From Actinomycetota bacterium (GTDB lineage Bacteria > Actinomycetota > Geothermincolia > Geothermincolales > RBG-13-55-18), in contig JAQVFR010000026.1 in NCBI GenBank assembly GCA_028697145.1, forward strand, positions 1-46,391: DNA of 46,391 bases, read 5' to 3'. The stretch's first letter is position 1, and each line of letters opens with the position of its first letter. Positions 1 to 11,600 of this stretch are shown piece after piece. Under the pieces are notes generated by a model. That model searched no databases. It worked only from the letters and a program-made list of their open reading frames with translations, and was not told the origin of the DNA. The translations under genes were made by a program, and so were the position numbers.

Positions 1-128
1 CCCGGCAGGTCATGGTCTCGCGCGAGAGGTCGTCGTAGGTGTGTATGGTCTCGGCCGTGGCATCTGAATCCACCTTTGTGGTCTCGCGGACGGCGAGTCC
101 CCGCTCGTTGTATTCCTTCGTGGTCTCG
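1..128 (-). pseudogene. RHS core fragment, 5' end cut off by the IS element, continues beyond left edge
   Basis: Read on the minus strand, these bases encode a stretch beginning ETTKEYNERGLAVRETT and ending near DDLSRETMTC. It matches the big RHS gene at about 4625-4750 almost residue for residue (ETTREYSERGLAVRETT there). It is therefore a piece of a second rhs core that begins abruptly at the IS end near 129 and runs off the window to the left. No start codon is visible, so it is probably a displaced or orphan rhs copy, or the surviving part of a deleted one. Whether it is still expressed cannot be seen from here. Confidence 0.8.
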
Positions 129-185
129 GAGCTGGCCGGGGTTGTTTGGACAGATCTTCTTGATCCTTGAGTGGTAGACTGCCCA

Positions 186-1016
186 TTACACTGCTACTGG
201 CATCTCCGGAAGCGTACCCCAGTAAACCTCGTCCGGGGTCATGTAGTCAAGGCTCTGGTGCCGCCTCTTTGCGTTGTAGAACTCGAAGTACTCCCCTAGC
301 CCCCTGCGTGCCTCGCTGAGCGATTCGTATGCTTTCAGATATACCTCCTCGTATTTCACGCTCCTCCACAGCCTCTCGATGAAGATGTTGTCGGTCCAGC
401 GCCCGCGTCCGTCCATGCTGATCCTGATGTCGTGATCCTTCAGGACGCCCGTGAATTCGTCCGAGGTGAACTGGCTGCCCTGGTCGGTGTTGAATATCTC
501 GGGGCAGCCGTAGCGGGCGATGGCCTCCCGTAGGGCCTCGGCGCAGAAGGATGTATCCAGCGTGTTGGAGAGCCTCCAGGCAAGGACCCGGCGGCTGGCC
601 CAGTCCATGACGGCCACGAGATAGGAAAAGCCCCTTGCCATGGGCAGGTAGGTTATGTCCGCGCACCAGACCTGGCCTGCGCGGGTGATATCCATGTCTC
701 TGAGCAGGTAGGGGTAGACCTTGTGTCCGGGATGGGGGATGGTGGTGCGGGGACGGCGCCAGATGGCCCGGATGCCCATTTTCCGCATGAGCCTGGAGAC
801 GTGGCCCCGGCCCACACGATATCCCCGGCCTCTGAGCTCGTGCATGATGCGGCGGCTGCCGTAGAAGGGATATTGAAGGTGGATCTCGTCTATCGCGCCC
901 ATGAGCTCGAGGTCACGGGCGGAGAGCGGCTTGGGACGGTAATAGAAGCTGGAGCGGGCCAGATCGAGCAGGCGGCACTGCCGGGTGATGGGCAGGGGAT
1001 GCTCGGGGGTGATCAT
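186..1016 (-). CDS. IS3-family transposase OrfB (DDE integrase catalytic domain)
   Basis: The transposase catalytic half, 276 residues from the ATG at 1016, which overlaps the OrfA stop as ATGA. An HTH_21-like segment (ROCRLLDLARSSFYY-type region, YPFYGSRRI) comes first. The rve integrase core follows, with the catalytic triad visible as D in CADITY, D in NTDQGSQF and E in NIFIERLWRSVKYEE, then the usual IS3 tail YNAKRRHQSLDYMTPDEVY. The open frame continues upstream to 1406, but that part is out of frame with OrfA and runs into flanking rhs DNA. It is useful only from the slippery run at 1059-1064, where a -1 shift would give an OrfAB fusion. It looks intact and potentially active. Confidence 0.92.
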   Translation of the reverse strand: MITPEHPLPITRQCRLLDLARSSFYYRPKPLSARDLELMGAIDEIHLQYPFYGSRRIMHELRGRGYRVGRGHVSRLMRKMGIRAIWRRPRTTIPHPGHKVYPYLLRDMDITRAGQVWCADITYLPMARGFSYLVAVMDWASRRVLAWRLSNTLDTSFCAEALREAIARYGCPEIFNTDQGSQFTSDEFTGVLKDHDIRISMDGRGRWTDNIFIERLWRSVKYEEVYLKAYESLSEARRGLGEYFEFYNAKRRHQSLDYMTPDEVYWGTLPEMPVAV

Positions 1017-1318
1017 CTCTTTGCGCTCGTCCCGTGAACTCGCCCTAGCGCATGTGCTAAAAAATCGTTCTCCATCACCAGCTGGCCGATCTTGGCGTTG
1101 AGCTCCGCTGCGCTGGGCCCTTCCTCCTCCGGCGTTCTCTCCTTCTCGAAGGCCTCCGTCGCCCGCTCCAGCAACTGCCTCTTCCACTTCGTGACCAGGT
1201 TGGGGTGGACGTCGAATCTCTCCGCTATCTCGATTACGGTCTGCTCCTCTTTGAGCGCCTCCAGCGCCACCTTGGCCTTGAAGGCCGGCGTGTGGTTCCT
1301 CCTCGGTCTCTTCGCCAT
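1013..1318 (-). CDS. IS3-family transposase OrfA (helix-turn-helix)
   Basis: A 101-residue DNA-binding subunit starting at the ATG of MAKRPRRNHTPAFKAKVALEAL, preceded by AAGGAGC about 8 bases upstream. An upstream start at 1357 would add a non-conserved 13 residues. The HTH_Tnp_1 fold is recognisable (VIEIAERFDVHPNLVTKWKRQLLE), followed by a short leucine-rich helix (LNAKIGQLVMENDFL) used for multimerisation in this family. A T6 run on the coding strand (plus-strand A at 1059-1064) lies inside codons for NDFL and is placed where IS3 elements shift by -1 to make the OrfAB transposase. Confidence 0.9.
   Translation of the reverse strand: MAKRPRRNHTPAFKAKVALEALKEEQTVIEIAERFDVHPNLVTKWKRQLLERATEAFEKERTPEEEGPSAAELNAKIGQLVMENDFLAHALGRVHGTSAKR
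1059..1064 (-). other. putative programmed -1 frameshift site of the IS
   Basis: The coding strand reads GATTTTTTAGC near the end of orfA. Slipping back one base on the T6 run moves the ribosome into the long orfB frame, which is open here and continues FSTCARASSRDERKE into the OrfB methionine. IS3 elements commonly use such a homopolymer. No experiment supports it here. Confidence 0.55.
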
Positions 1319-1390
1319 CCTTACTGCTCCTTTCTTCTCTCGGGAGCAGTTTACCACCTAAGCGCCTGTCCAGTTTTGCCCGGCCAGCTC

Positions 1391-1462
1391 TCCCGTCCTC
1401 TCCCATGAGGGCGAGGACGTCTCCTCGGGGGGAGCGGAGAGGGTAGGTGGCACTGTCCGGGA
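1391..1462 (-). pseudogene. RHS core remnant (about 24 codons)
   Basis: On the minus strand this encodes ATYPLRSPRGDVLALMGEDG, matching AETAYPFRSPRSDVLALAGQDG in the intact RHS protein (about 2895-2965). Downstream in the reading direction it runs straight into the IS. Upstream it stops near 1462, where AT-rich DNA of the small-membrane-protein gene begins. It is a remnant of another rhs 3' core, of the kind left when toxin-tip/immunity cassettes are swapped or displaced. Confidence 0.75.
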
Positions 1463-1491
1463 AGCTGGTGATTAATACTAATTATTGCAGA

Positions 1492-1740
1492 TTATGTTAA
1501 ATAGAAGAGTGTTATCAAACCTGCACCAACAAACAATAAAATGCCTACCAATACTAAAAACGAATCATCAATGATATCCATAAGCCAAATGAAATGGAAT
1601 CTCTTCGCCAATTTTCTAGATAAATCTGCTAGTACTCCTCTGAAGATGATAACAAGAATTCCTCCAGTAATGAGGGCTAGCAATGTTATGCAGAATGCTA
1701 TTTTACTCTGAAGGCTGAGCTGCATAATTGAATACATCAT
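1492..1740 (-). CDS. small two-TM protein, candidate immunity protein for the RHS tip
   Basis: An 82-residue protein with two hydrophobic segments (about residues 13-34 and 60-80) separated by a basic loop (LSRKLAKRFHF). GGAGGGG lies 8 bases before the ATG. It starts 64 bases after the RHS stop on the same strand, where polymorphic-toxin systems encode the cognate immunity protein. Its DNA is AT-rich like the RHS tip and unlike the GC-rich core, so tip and small gene probably travelled as one cassette. I recognise no named family. An integral-membrane immunity protein would fit a toxin acting at the inner membrane, but that is inference from position and topology only. Confidence 0.65.
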   Translation of the reverse strand: MMYSIMQLSLQSKIAFCITLLALITGGILVIIFRGVLADLSRKLAKRFHFIWLMDIIDDSFLVLVGILLFVGAGLITLFYLT

Positions 1741-1804
1741 GGTAACTTCCCCTCCACATTAGCGTGTTGCTGGCTATCTGAATGTTGGCTATAATGCGGC
1801 CTTT

Positions 1805-2629
1805 CTAATGGGCACTGCTTCCTCCCCCAACTGCAATATGATTAGCTTCTACGATGATTCGATAATCATTCAGAAATCCTGGTCCCTCTTCGATTATTCT
1901 CTTATAAATATCAATTTCTTTCCATGTGACATTTCGCTCATATACCTCTCTTGTGTCGCCACTATATGACCTTGTTCTTGTACTTACTTGGATTTCGATG
2001 TCGTATTTTTTATCGGGCCATAACCAAGCTACAAAATCCCATCCTGCTACTGCAGCATCACCTATCCATCCATGAATTGGTACAAGACCTACTGCACCCG
2101 CAATTCCTTTATACACTGCCTCACCAGTACTAATAGAACCTTCCTTTTGTTGTTTAACGGTATCGCGAAGACCAACAAGTCCCCAATACGCCGAATAAGA
2201 CTCTCCAAGTATCATGATATCAGGACGGATCGATAACGCTCCGCCAGCAGATACAACATCACCTAGCAACGCGTTTCCAGATGCTATGAAACCTGGCTCC
2301 CTCTGAAAGGTTCCTAGTAGATAGAACTCCAGACCGGGTGCCCACTCATTTACGTTTAACAGGTCGTCTCTGCTTATCCCCGACATAAGAATTCTATAAT
2401 CGTCCCTTTGAGTAACACTAGGAATCGAACTTGCCTTGTCCTCAATCCACTTGATATTCCTCAATTGAGGTGGAATTGTCTTCCCTTCCCTATACGCCTG
2501 TCTTCTCTTCAATCTTCGGGTATAGCTGCCTCCGCTCTCGCCATATCTCGCACCTTGCCTTTTCAGATGAGACATTGGTGCCCAGGTGATCAGCTTACCG
2601 CTCTCATCCTCGCCCTCGATGAGCCTTTC
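1805..2629 (-). other. variable C-terminal tip of the RHS protein (putative toxin domain)
   Basis: Residues 4527-4800, directly after the DPSG cleavage-type motif that ends RHS cores. The codons become clearly more AT-rich from about 2530 down, marking the usual exchange point. It contains a basic stretch (YTRRLKRRQAYREGK), then a glycine/alanine-rich hydrophobic region (AVYKGIAGAVGLVPIHGWIGDAAVAGWDFVAWLW) and a polar tail with TREVYERNVTWKE. I cannot assign a known toxin family and see no obvious nuclease motif. The hydrophobic hairpin plus the two-TM neighbour suggest a membrane-active toxin, as inference only. Confidence 0.6.
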
Positions 2630-5600
2630 CCCCGAAGGATCCGAATTATACACCGGGTCGCCCGCGCAGTAGGCGTAGGGGTATCTAAGCGTGGGGTCTG
2701 CCGCGTCGCCCATGGCGGGGTCTTGTGAGGTGAAGAGTGCGGCCTGGGGGTCGTACCAGCGGGCCTGCATGTGGTAGAGCTCGGTTGCCGGGTCGCGGTA
2801 GTCGTCCTGGTAGAGGAAGGGAGTGCCGCCTGCCGCGTATCCCTCCTCCATCTCCCCGTAGGGCTCGTAGGCGTAGGCGCTGGCTATGCTCCCGTCCTGG
2901 CCCGCGAGGGCGAGGACGTCGGAGCGCGGGGAGCGGAAGGGATAGGCGGTCTCTGCCGGATCCTGGGTGTGGTCTGTCTGGGCCAGGCGCATGCCCGCGG
3001 GGCCGCAGGCAAAGGAGTAGGTGAGGGTGCCCAGGCCCTCTCCCGCGGGGTCGTAGATGGCCGCCGTCTCTTGTGTGAGGGCGAAGGGGAGGAAGATGGA
3101 GGCGGAGGTGGCGCTGCCCGCGCTCTCTTCCCTCGCGAGCATCCTTCCAGTGTGGTCGTAGGCGTAGGCGGCCTGGGTGGTCTCGCCTCCCTCCGCCGAG
3201 GTCGCGGCTACCATGCGGGAAAGACCGTCCCAGGCGAGGGAGGTGAGGCCCCTCTGGCCCTGGGCGGAGGTCATCCTGCCCGCGGCGTCGTAGGTGTAGT
3301 CGCTCAGGTGGACGGCGGGGGCCTGCGGGTCGTAGTCATAGCTCAGCCTTCCCGCGGCGTCGTAGGCGTAGGCGGTCACCTGCGCCGGGCCCTCCCCTGG
3401 GGGATCTGCCGTCTTTGCGGCAAGAGGCCCGCGGGGATCGTAGGCGTAGGCGTAGGCGGGGATGGCGGCCGGGCCTGAGGCGGAGAGAAGCCTGCCCAGG
3501 CGGTCGTAGGCGTAGGCGTAGGTGCCGGAGGCGGTGTCGGTTGCGTCCATGTCCCTTTCCATGCTCTCCACTTTACCGTATGCGTCGTAGGTGAGGGAGA
3601 CGGATGCCGAGGGGGAGGATGCGCCGGCCGGGGTCAGGGAGGCGGCGGAGGGCCTCCCGTCCAGGGTGAAGGAATAGGCCATCTCCCCGCCCGCGGGCAG
3701 GGTGAGGGCCGCGGGCAGGCCGCGGTCATCGTAGTAGTAATTGTAGTAAGTGTTCTCGGGGGACTCGACATGGGCCAGGCGCCCCTGCTCGTTGTAGTCG
3801 TAGGATACCCGGCCTGCGGGCAGAAGCACGGAGGAGATGGCCCCTCCCTGCGTGTAGGAGACGGCCTCGGAGTAGGTCTTCCCCCCCACCTCGTAGGTGA
3901 GGGTCCCGGGGCGGTTCGCGGGGTCGTAGCCCGCGTAGGTGAGCGTGACCTCCCCGGGGGAGGTTGCGCCCGTGAGGCGTCCGTGGGCGTCGTAGGCGTA
4001 GGTCTCGGTAGCGCTCCCTGCGCTCCCGTCCGAGAAGGCGCGTGAGGCTATCTCCCCACCGGGGGCGTAGGTCATCTCCGTGAAGGAGGCGAGGTTCTCG
4101 CCCGCGTCCGCGGTCTCGGTCCTTATCGCCCTTCCCTCCAGGTCATAGGCGATGGTGGTGGTGTTGGAGAGGGGGTCGGCCGAGTGAGCCAGCAGCCCCT
4201 GGGGGTTGTAGGCGTAGGTCCATGCTTGCCCCGCACCGTCGGTCTCGGAGGTCATCCTTCCTGCGGCGTCCCAGGCGTAGGAGACGGTTATGTCCTCCGC
4301 GGGGTTATCAGAGGGATGGGAGACAACGACGAGGGGCACCCCCAGGTGAGAATAGGTGATCTCGCGCACCAGGGCCGCGCCCCCCGGGGCGGCCGCGTCC
4401 TGCACCGAGAGGGAGGTCATCCTTCCCGCCTCGTCGCGTCCGTAGAGCTTGGTGAAGGAGGTGGAGCCATCTATGGGCCTTGCCTCGCGGGTGAGGTGGT
4501 CCAGGAGGTCGTAGGTGAAGGAGGGGCGCAGGGCGGGGTCGGTGCTCGCCGCGTCCCATTCGGATATCTTTCTCCCGAAGATGTCGTAGGCGAAGTAGCG
4601 GGGCTCTATGGGGGCCTCCCCCTCGTATCCCCGGCAGACCATGGTCTCGCGAGATAGGTCGTCGTAGGTGTGTATGGTCTCGGCCGTGGTGTCTGCGTCC
4701 ACTCGGGTTGTCTCGCGGACGGCGAGGCCCCTCTCGCTGTACTCCCGGGTGGTCTCCCCTCCCGCGGCGTCGGTTACGCTGGTAGCTCTGCCCGCAGCGT
4801 CGTAGGTGGTCGTGGTCAGGTTGCCGGGGGCGGGGCCGTGGGCGGCCTCGGTTTTTACGTTAGCCGCGTCGCTCGCTCCGTATTCGCTGATCTCGGTCCA
4901 GGTTGTGCGGGCCGGGTATGCGGGATAAGCCCTCTTGATCTCCCTGCCCCGCTGGTCAGCGGTGGTCTCGGCGGTAAGGCCCTCGGGGAGGGTTACGGTG
5001 TGAAGGATGGCAGCCCCATCACCGGTGACGGCATACTCCCAGGCGTGGGAGGTTATGGCGTCGTCCCCCGGAAGATCATGCACAACCCGCAGCTCCCGGC
5101 CGAAGCCGTCGTATAGGTAGGTTGTCGTGGTGCCCTCCCAGCCATAGCCCGAGCCCGAGGGGGCGCGGGAGGAGGCCTTCCTGCCCGCCGGGTCGTAGGT
5201 GTATTCCTCCAGGGTCAGGTTGACTGTGGGTCCTCCGGGTGCGAGGACGGCGCCCGCGGTGGTCTTCGTGAGCCTGCCCGCGAGGTCGTAGGCTTTGGTC
5301 AAGGCTGGCTGGCCGGGCTCTGCGAGGTAGGTCTCGTTGCCGCAGAGGTCGTAGGCGTGGGTGGTGGTGGCCGTTCCCCCCTCGTAGTGCCTGGCCTCGG
5401 TGAGCAGTCGGCCGAGGGCGTCGTAGGCGTAGTCTATGGTCTTGGCGCCCAACTCGGGGCGGGCGGGAACGCTGGTCACGGCCGTCTTCGCGTTCGCCCC
5501 GTATGCGTAGGTGGTGATGATGGGGTGCTCCGGGTCGTCGGGGTTGGGGCGGGTGACCGACATCTCCCGGGAGAGGGCGTCGTAGATGTAGGCGGTCTCG

Positions 5601-8600
5601 ATGGTGCCTCCCCCGGTCTTCTCCACGATCTCGGCCGTCTTGTTGCCGGCGCGGTCGTAGGTGTAAGTCTTCACCGCGCCCGTGGGGTCGATCTCTCTTT
5701 CCACCCTTCCCGCCAGGTCGTATTCTCTCTCCGTCCCCTTACCGGACCCCGGGGGTCTCTCCAGGGTCATGTTGCCGGATTCGTCGTATGCGAAGGTGGT
5801 CGTGACCTCGCGGGTCTCCAGGCTTCCGTCCGTCTTGGCGTAGGTGACCTTTTCCGTACGGGAAGCCTCCCGGAAGAGGGAATCGTAATCGTAGGTGAGG
5901 GCGTTCCTCCCTTCTCCCCCCACCACCAGGCTCTCGCTGGCCGGCAGGCCGTTTACGTGCCAGGTGTAGCGGCGCCTCTCCAGCTCGCCCGCGGTGAGCT
6001 GCCCGCTTCCATCGGCGGTCTTGGGGCCGGTTGTGGTCTTCTCGAGCAGGCGAGATGTCTGATGCCCGGTAGTATAGTAGGTGTATTCCGTTGTTACCTT
6101 TCTACTCGAGTCGGTGACCGTGAAGGTATCTCCACTGAAATAACCGAGCTCGGATGAGGTTTCTTTCCACACCTGGCCGTCAAAGAAGAAGGCGGTCGTG
6201 CGGCGCTCGTAGAGCGTGGTGGCCCCGTCCTTGCTGTGCGATACGTATTCGGCGACCGGCTTGAAGCGGGAGATGCCGTTGTCATCGTACGAGAGGTACC
6301 TTTCCTGGGCGTTTGCCTCGTACTGCCATTTCTTCTCGTGGATGAGTCTGCCCTGTAAGTCATACTCGTAGTCGACGCGGGAGCGAGTCGGCCCGCCCGT
6401 GCTGTCCTTTATCTCCTCGCATGTAATATCCCCATGTGCGTTATAGCTCTTTAGCGAGACCTTGCTCACCTGGTATGCGCCATTGTCCTTCGCGTACTCG
6501 GTGATCGTAGTCGGCTGGCCCATGGCGTTGCAGACATAGGTCATTTCCTTCATTCCCGCGTTGCTCTCCCTCGCGTACAGGGATGGGTCGTAAGCGTTCG
6601 CGGGTATGGCGTACTCGGTCTCCTCCAGGTTCCCCCGCTCGTCGTAGAAATAACGGTTCACGAACCATTCGGACCCATCCGGGCTGTAGGTCTCGTCGCG
6701 CAGCAGCTTGCGGCAGGCGGGGTCGGAGTCGGGATAGTAGGAGTACGTGGTGATCGCGCCCGACGGCTCTGTCTTTCTCATGATGAGCGAATCGTGGTGC
6801 TCCATCAGGGTCTCCGCATCACGTGGGTCTATTATCCGGGCGCACTGGCTGTCCTGGTTATATTCGTAGCTGGTCGTGTACCATATATCCGCGGCGACGT
6901 TGTAGCAGCTCATCTCCCTGGTTATCCGGCCAGATGAATCATAATAATGCTTCATGGTCTTGCAGGTGCTGCCGAAATCCAGGTATTCGTTGACCAGCGT
7001 GAACTGGTGATCGGTGTCGTAGGTGTAGTCCGTGCGCTTCTGCCCGCCCGCCATGACCTCTTTGAGCTTCCCGGACTCTTCGTCCTTGTAGGTGTATTCC
7101 TCCACTGATACCGCATCCCCCGAATTAACGAGCTGGGAGATGCTGTTAAGACGACCGTGGTTGTCATACCCGTAGAGGATGCAATTATCATGGTTGGTGC
7201 CGTAATTCACCCTCTTTAAGACTCCTGCGCTTTCCTCATATTCATAGGTTGTCTCCATGCCCTGGTTGTCGGTTATCCTGGTGACCACGGCCATCGTGTC
7301 CCCGGGTTTTTTTGGGTTGGCGAAGGAGGTCCACGTTATCTCGAGTTCCCTTCTAGCGGCTGGCTCGGTACTCGGGGCGATGACCTTGGTGACGACCAGG
7401 CCGCTGTATTCGAAAACGACGCAAGTGTTGTTCTCCGCGGGGTTTTCGGAAACGACCGAGTTCGGGGTATAGACCAACTGTAAATTGCCGTCCATATTGA
7501 AGCGGTACCTTGTCTTGTCCTGCTTGACGACCGTCCAGAACTCGCCTTCCTTGGTCAATTGGTCCGTCACACCCAGTGGGGGCAGGTAGCTTCCGTCGGT
7601 GAGCCGGTCATATACATCTGTCCTGCCGTCCTCCCAGGTCACGGACACGCACATTATCTCGGTGTTGGGGTCACCCTCGATGAATCTATTCACCTTGAGC
7701 TTGGCCCCGAAGGTGAACGACCAGCCGAAGCCGAAGGCGCTCTCGTCGTTTTCGTGAGCCAGGCTGTTATAAGTCCTGTTAAGCTTCAGGGGAACGATCA
7801 GGCTGGGGATATCCATGTCTGTGTAGGTCTTCACCAGGTTGCCGGTAGAGGTATTCACGGTATCGTGAAAGCCGCAGTAGTTGTCGTAGCCGAGATCGCG
7901 CTCCTCCTGGAGCATCTCTTCCCACTGGGAGCCGGGGGCCAGGGTGTGTTTCTTTCCGTCCATGTCGTAATACTCGTATTCAACACCCGAACTGATGCGG
8001 TTTGCACCCGTTGTCTCGGGTTTGAGCGTATTCAAATAGTTGTGCGCGATATATATGGGGGCGTTAACGTTTCTGTTAAACACCGCGTAGTCATCGTTAT
8101 CGGTAATATCGTTGCCCCTGAATTTCTCCTCGCCATTCACCAAGAACATAACGCAAAGGTCCAGCGCCTTTGTCGGATTGTCAGCGATGACGCCGGCGTT
8201 GGTGTTGTTGCGTATTTTATTGGCATAGACTACCGGCTGAGAGTCACAGCCGATATAGAGGCCTTGCCTGTTGTACTGGATGAGGTTCTTGGTGACGATG
8301 GGCACATGATTCCCCTCGCTCTGATGAATATACAGGCCATAGCATTCTCCCCCTATTCCGGGAGGCGGCGCGACGTCCACCAGTCCGATTTCGTTGTGGG
8401 ATACGATATAATCCGAGTTGATGAGGTCGATTCCGACATATTCATTTGAATATACCCTGTTCCGAATGATGCTCGCGCCTAGACCGAGCTTATTGGCATA
8501 TATGCCGGTGTAGTTGTTATGGATGTCGTTGTTTCTTATCTGGTATGAGCCTTCCGATATACGCATGCCGCAACCATTGTCATAGCACTCGTTTCTGGCC

Positions 8601-11600
8601 AGCACGATATTGCCGTTCTTCCTTATCCATATGCCGTTCCCGTCGCCTTCCCGGCAACCCCAGACCTTGTTGTCGATTACCTCTATGCATCCGGTGATAT
8701 TTTCAGCGTCGATGGCGATGCCGTTCCAGCAATGCCGGATCTCACACGTTGTCACGATGCCCGTGGATCCAAGGAATTCGATGCCATGATGGGCATAGGC
8801 GATGCGGCAGTGGCTGATTATCTTCTCCTGGGTCTTGTCCAGCTCGATGCCGTGCCAATCGTCGGCCGCCGGTTCCGAGCTTTCGCCGGGAGCGGGAACA
8901 TACCCCGGATTAGAGTCACCCCATACGCTGTCGTCTTTCAGGGAAGTGAAGACGATCCCATTCTCCGGATTACCCGGCGCCAGAAGGTAGCCGTCAACCT
9001 TGAGCTTTCCCGCGGGCAGATCGTAGGTATTGCTGTCGCCGTCATCAACCTTGTCTATGTCGAATTTGACGATAACATCTGAATCGATCGTAAGTGAGCA
9101 CCCCTCCGGAACCATAATCAGCCCGGCGAATATATAGGGAATGCCTCCGGGCTGTGTGTGGAGCCTTTCCGAGCGTATGTGGCAATTGGAGAAGCGCGTT
9201 CCCCTGTACTTCACGCCTTGCATATGCTCAGGGGCGACCGTTTCCTCGTTCATTCCGATGTTGTCCAGGTAGCAGTAGTCGAGCCACGGGCCGTTCCCGT
9301 TGTTCTCGAATCTGCAGCCGTCTACAAAAGCCAGGGCGCGCAATTCGCCATTAGATGCGGGGTCCGGGTTGCCCGATATCTTCAGGGGCATATCTGCGTA
9401 GCGGAAGTCGCAGTAGGTTACCCTTGATTCAGCCTCGTTTCCCTCGACGGCGACGACTCCTCTCCAATCGAGAATAGCCGGAGCGACCTCACCTTCTCCG
9501 GGATTAGAATCTCCCCCCACACTATCGTCACGCACAGAGGTGAAGGTTATCCGCTCCTCTGGCGAAGCGCCCGGGGCGATAATCGCGCCGCCGATATCTA
9601 GCATACCGGCCTCAACCGACTCCCCGCTCAACATGGGGTTGCTGCTTTCCATGGTAGGCAGGAACTTGAGTGTCGTCCCGGGCTCAATCGCAAGGGGGTT
9701 CGGCACGTGGCACGTGCCATAGATCAGAAGCGGCAGCTCCGGGTTGTCGTTTGTTATGGTCTGCACCAGGAGGGTGCAATCGATGAGCAACCTGCCGTTC
9801 CAATAGGTGCCCGATCCCTGATTGGTGGGCATGGACAACACGGTCGACCTGTGCAGCAAATATGGCGCGTATCCACATGAAAAGGCCGTGTTGTCCACTA
9901 CCTCCACCTTGCCCCCTGAGGTAGATACTCCAACGAAAGAGCAATCCTCCACGGTATTGGAGTTAATATGGGCAGTCGCGTCGGGGCATTCTGCGGTGGC
10001 CTCAGCGTTGACCGCCAACATATGGCCCGTCAGGGAGTTATCACTTATCGTGATCTCAGCGCAATCCAATGCCTGTATGCCACTGGTCATCACATAAGGG
10101 TTTGCCGGTTCAACGGGCTGGTTTAACAGAGTATTTCCTTGCACCGTACCAGACGAGTTGGTTACTATCATCCCAACGCCGAAATAGACCGGGGTCAATT
10201 CCCCATCCCCCGGAGACATCACCTCCATTATGAGGTTGTCCTTGAACTGGTTATTGGAGACATTGAGGATTTTTATGCTGTCTGCGGACAATCCTATGAA
10301 GCCACTCTCGATTGTGCTTCCGGTAACGCTTGCATTCAGCTCTGAGCCAAGGGGCTCTCCCGCATCGCCACTCAGCATTATGCCTGAATTGATATTTCCG
10401 TTGAGCAAACAGGTATCGACCTGGACCATCCCGCTCCCCACCGCTGCCAGTCCGATCCCGTTGTTAAATATGGCGCAGTCGTAAACATTCGCCGTAACCG
10501 ACGTGGTGAGAGAAGCGCCCATCAAGGAGTTTTCGCTGAACTGGCACGATGCGATAGATATCTCGCTCAAGCTACCTATAAGGCCGATTCCATTACTCAG
10601 GAGCTGAAAGTCGGATATCGATAATCCACCCGTAAGCGCTTCCGTTTCCTGGTCAACGCTCATAACCAGAAGGCCCGCGGTGCTATTCTGAGCCGGATTG
10701 TAGCAATGATTAGAGAAGGTGCTTCCGTTGATGATGGCTTCACCTGAGATGATCATAAAAGCTCCCGCGTTGGGAGAGGTTGAATCGGCGATCGTGCAAT
10801 TTTCCATATATGCGTTGCCTGCGCTGATACCCAACATGGATGGGTAGTTTGTGCTTCCACCGCCATAACGTATGACGCCGTACGACGCATTGAAAGACTG
10901 CGCGCCTGTATTGATAATGAAGCTTCCCCAGTCTCCGGGCGCAGGTGTTAATACCATGGCATCTGTATCTCCGCCGACCTGGTCGTCATGAATAGAGGTT
11001 ATATAGGCCTCGTCTCCTGGCCCGACAACCAAGCCATTGTTGATGTCGAGGCGGGCAATGGATACGCTTTTCCCTTCTGCTACCTTCACCACCGCACCCG
11101 GCTCCAGAGACAGTTTCGACATGTTTGCATCGGGAGGAATCTCTCCATGCAGAGTCAGATGAATGATGTCATCACTCACGACATAGGCGAGTTCCTCGCC
11201 CGTTAGGGCCACATTGCTGCCGTCCCATGTTGTATCAACCCTTATGTCGGTAATGCATATGCCGTTGATTCCGTTGCCGTGGCCACAGTTTCCGGTGACG
11301 CTGTTGGCGCTGTTGACCCCCAGGAACAAAGCCTCGCTTCCGTTGTTTTCGAGCGTATTATTGCAGATCGTGACCTGGGATATCGGGTCTTGCTCGACCG
11401 GATCCTCGAGATATATGCCCCGGCCGTCGTTGGCGGAGATGGCGTTGCCGGATATGGCAAGATTGGAGCATGAGGACATTACCTTGATACCGTTACCATG
11501 ATTGCCCCGAATCTCGCAGCCCGAAACCGTCGTGTTCACGGTGCCATCATTGTCCAAGATCACTCCTGTTGCGTTGTTTTCGATCAAACCACCGGAGAAT

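Larger units (their letters stand above)
129..1390 (-). mobile_element. IS3-family insertion sequence
   Basis: A 1.26 kb element with two overlapping transposase frames, both on the minus strand. The ends form an imperfect inverted repeat. The left end starts GAGCTGGCCGGG at 129 and has GGACAG at 148-153. The right end, read as the reverse complement, has the same two blocks with the same spacing (1379-1390 and 1366-1371). Further in, GTGGTAGACTGCCC on the left matches GTGGTAAACTGCTCC on the right. Length, ORF layout and DDE residues fit the IS3 family. I see no convincing 3-4 bp target duplication, as expected if the two flanks come from different rhs copies. The exact end bases are uncertain by a few positions. 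Confidence 0.88.

Noticed and set aside
124-1392. TCTC as a target duplication of the IS
   Set aside because: Accepting it makes the two ends unequal and it is short enough to occur by chance; flanks come from different rhs copies anyway.
1017-1406. Upstream 130 residues of the long OrfB frame
   Set aside because: Out of frame with orfA, composition of a shadow, and it begins in flanking rhs DNA outside the IS; only the part after the T6 run can be translated by frameshift.
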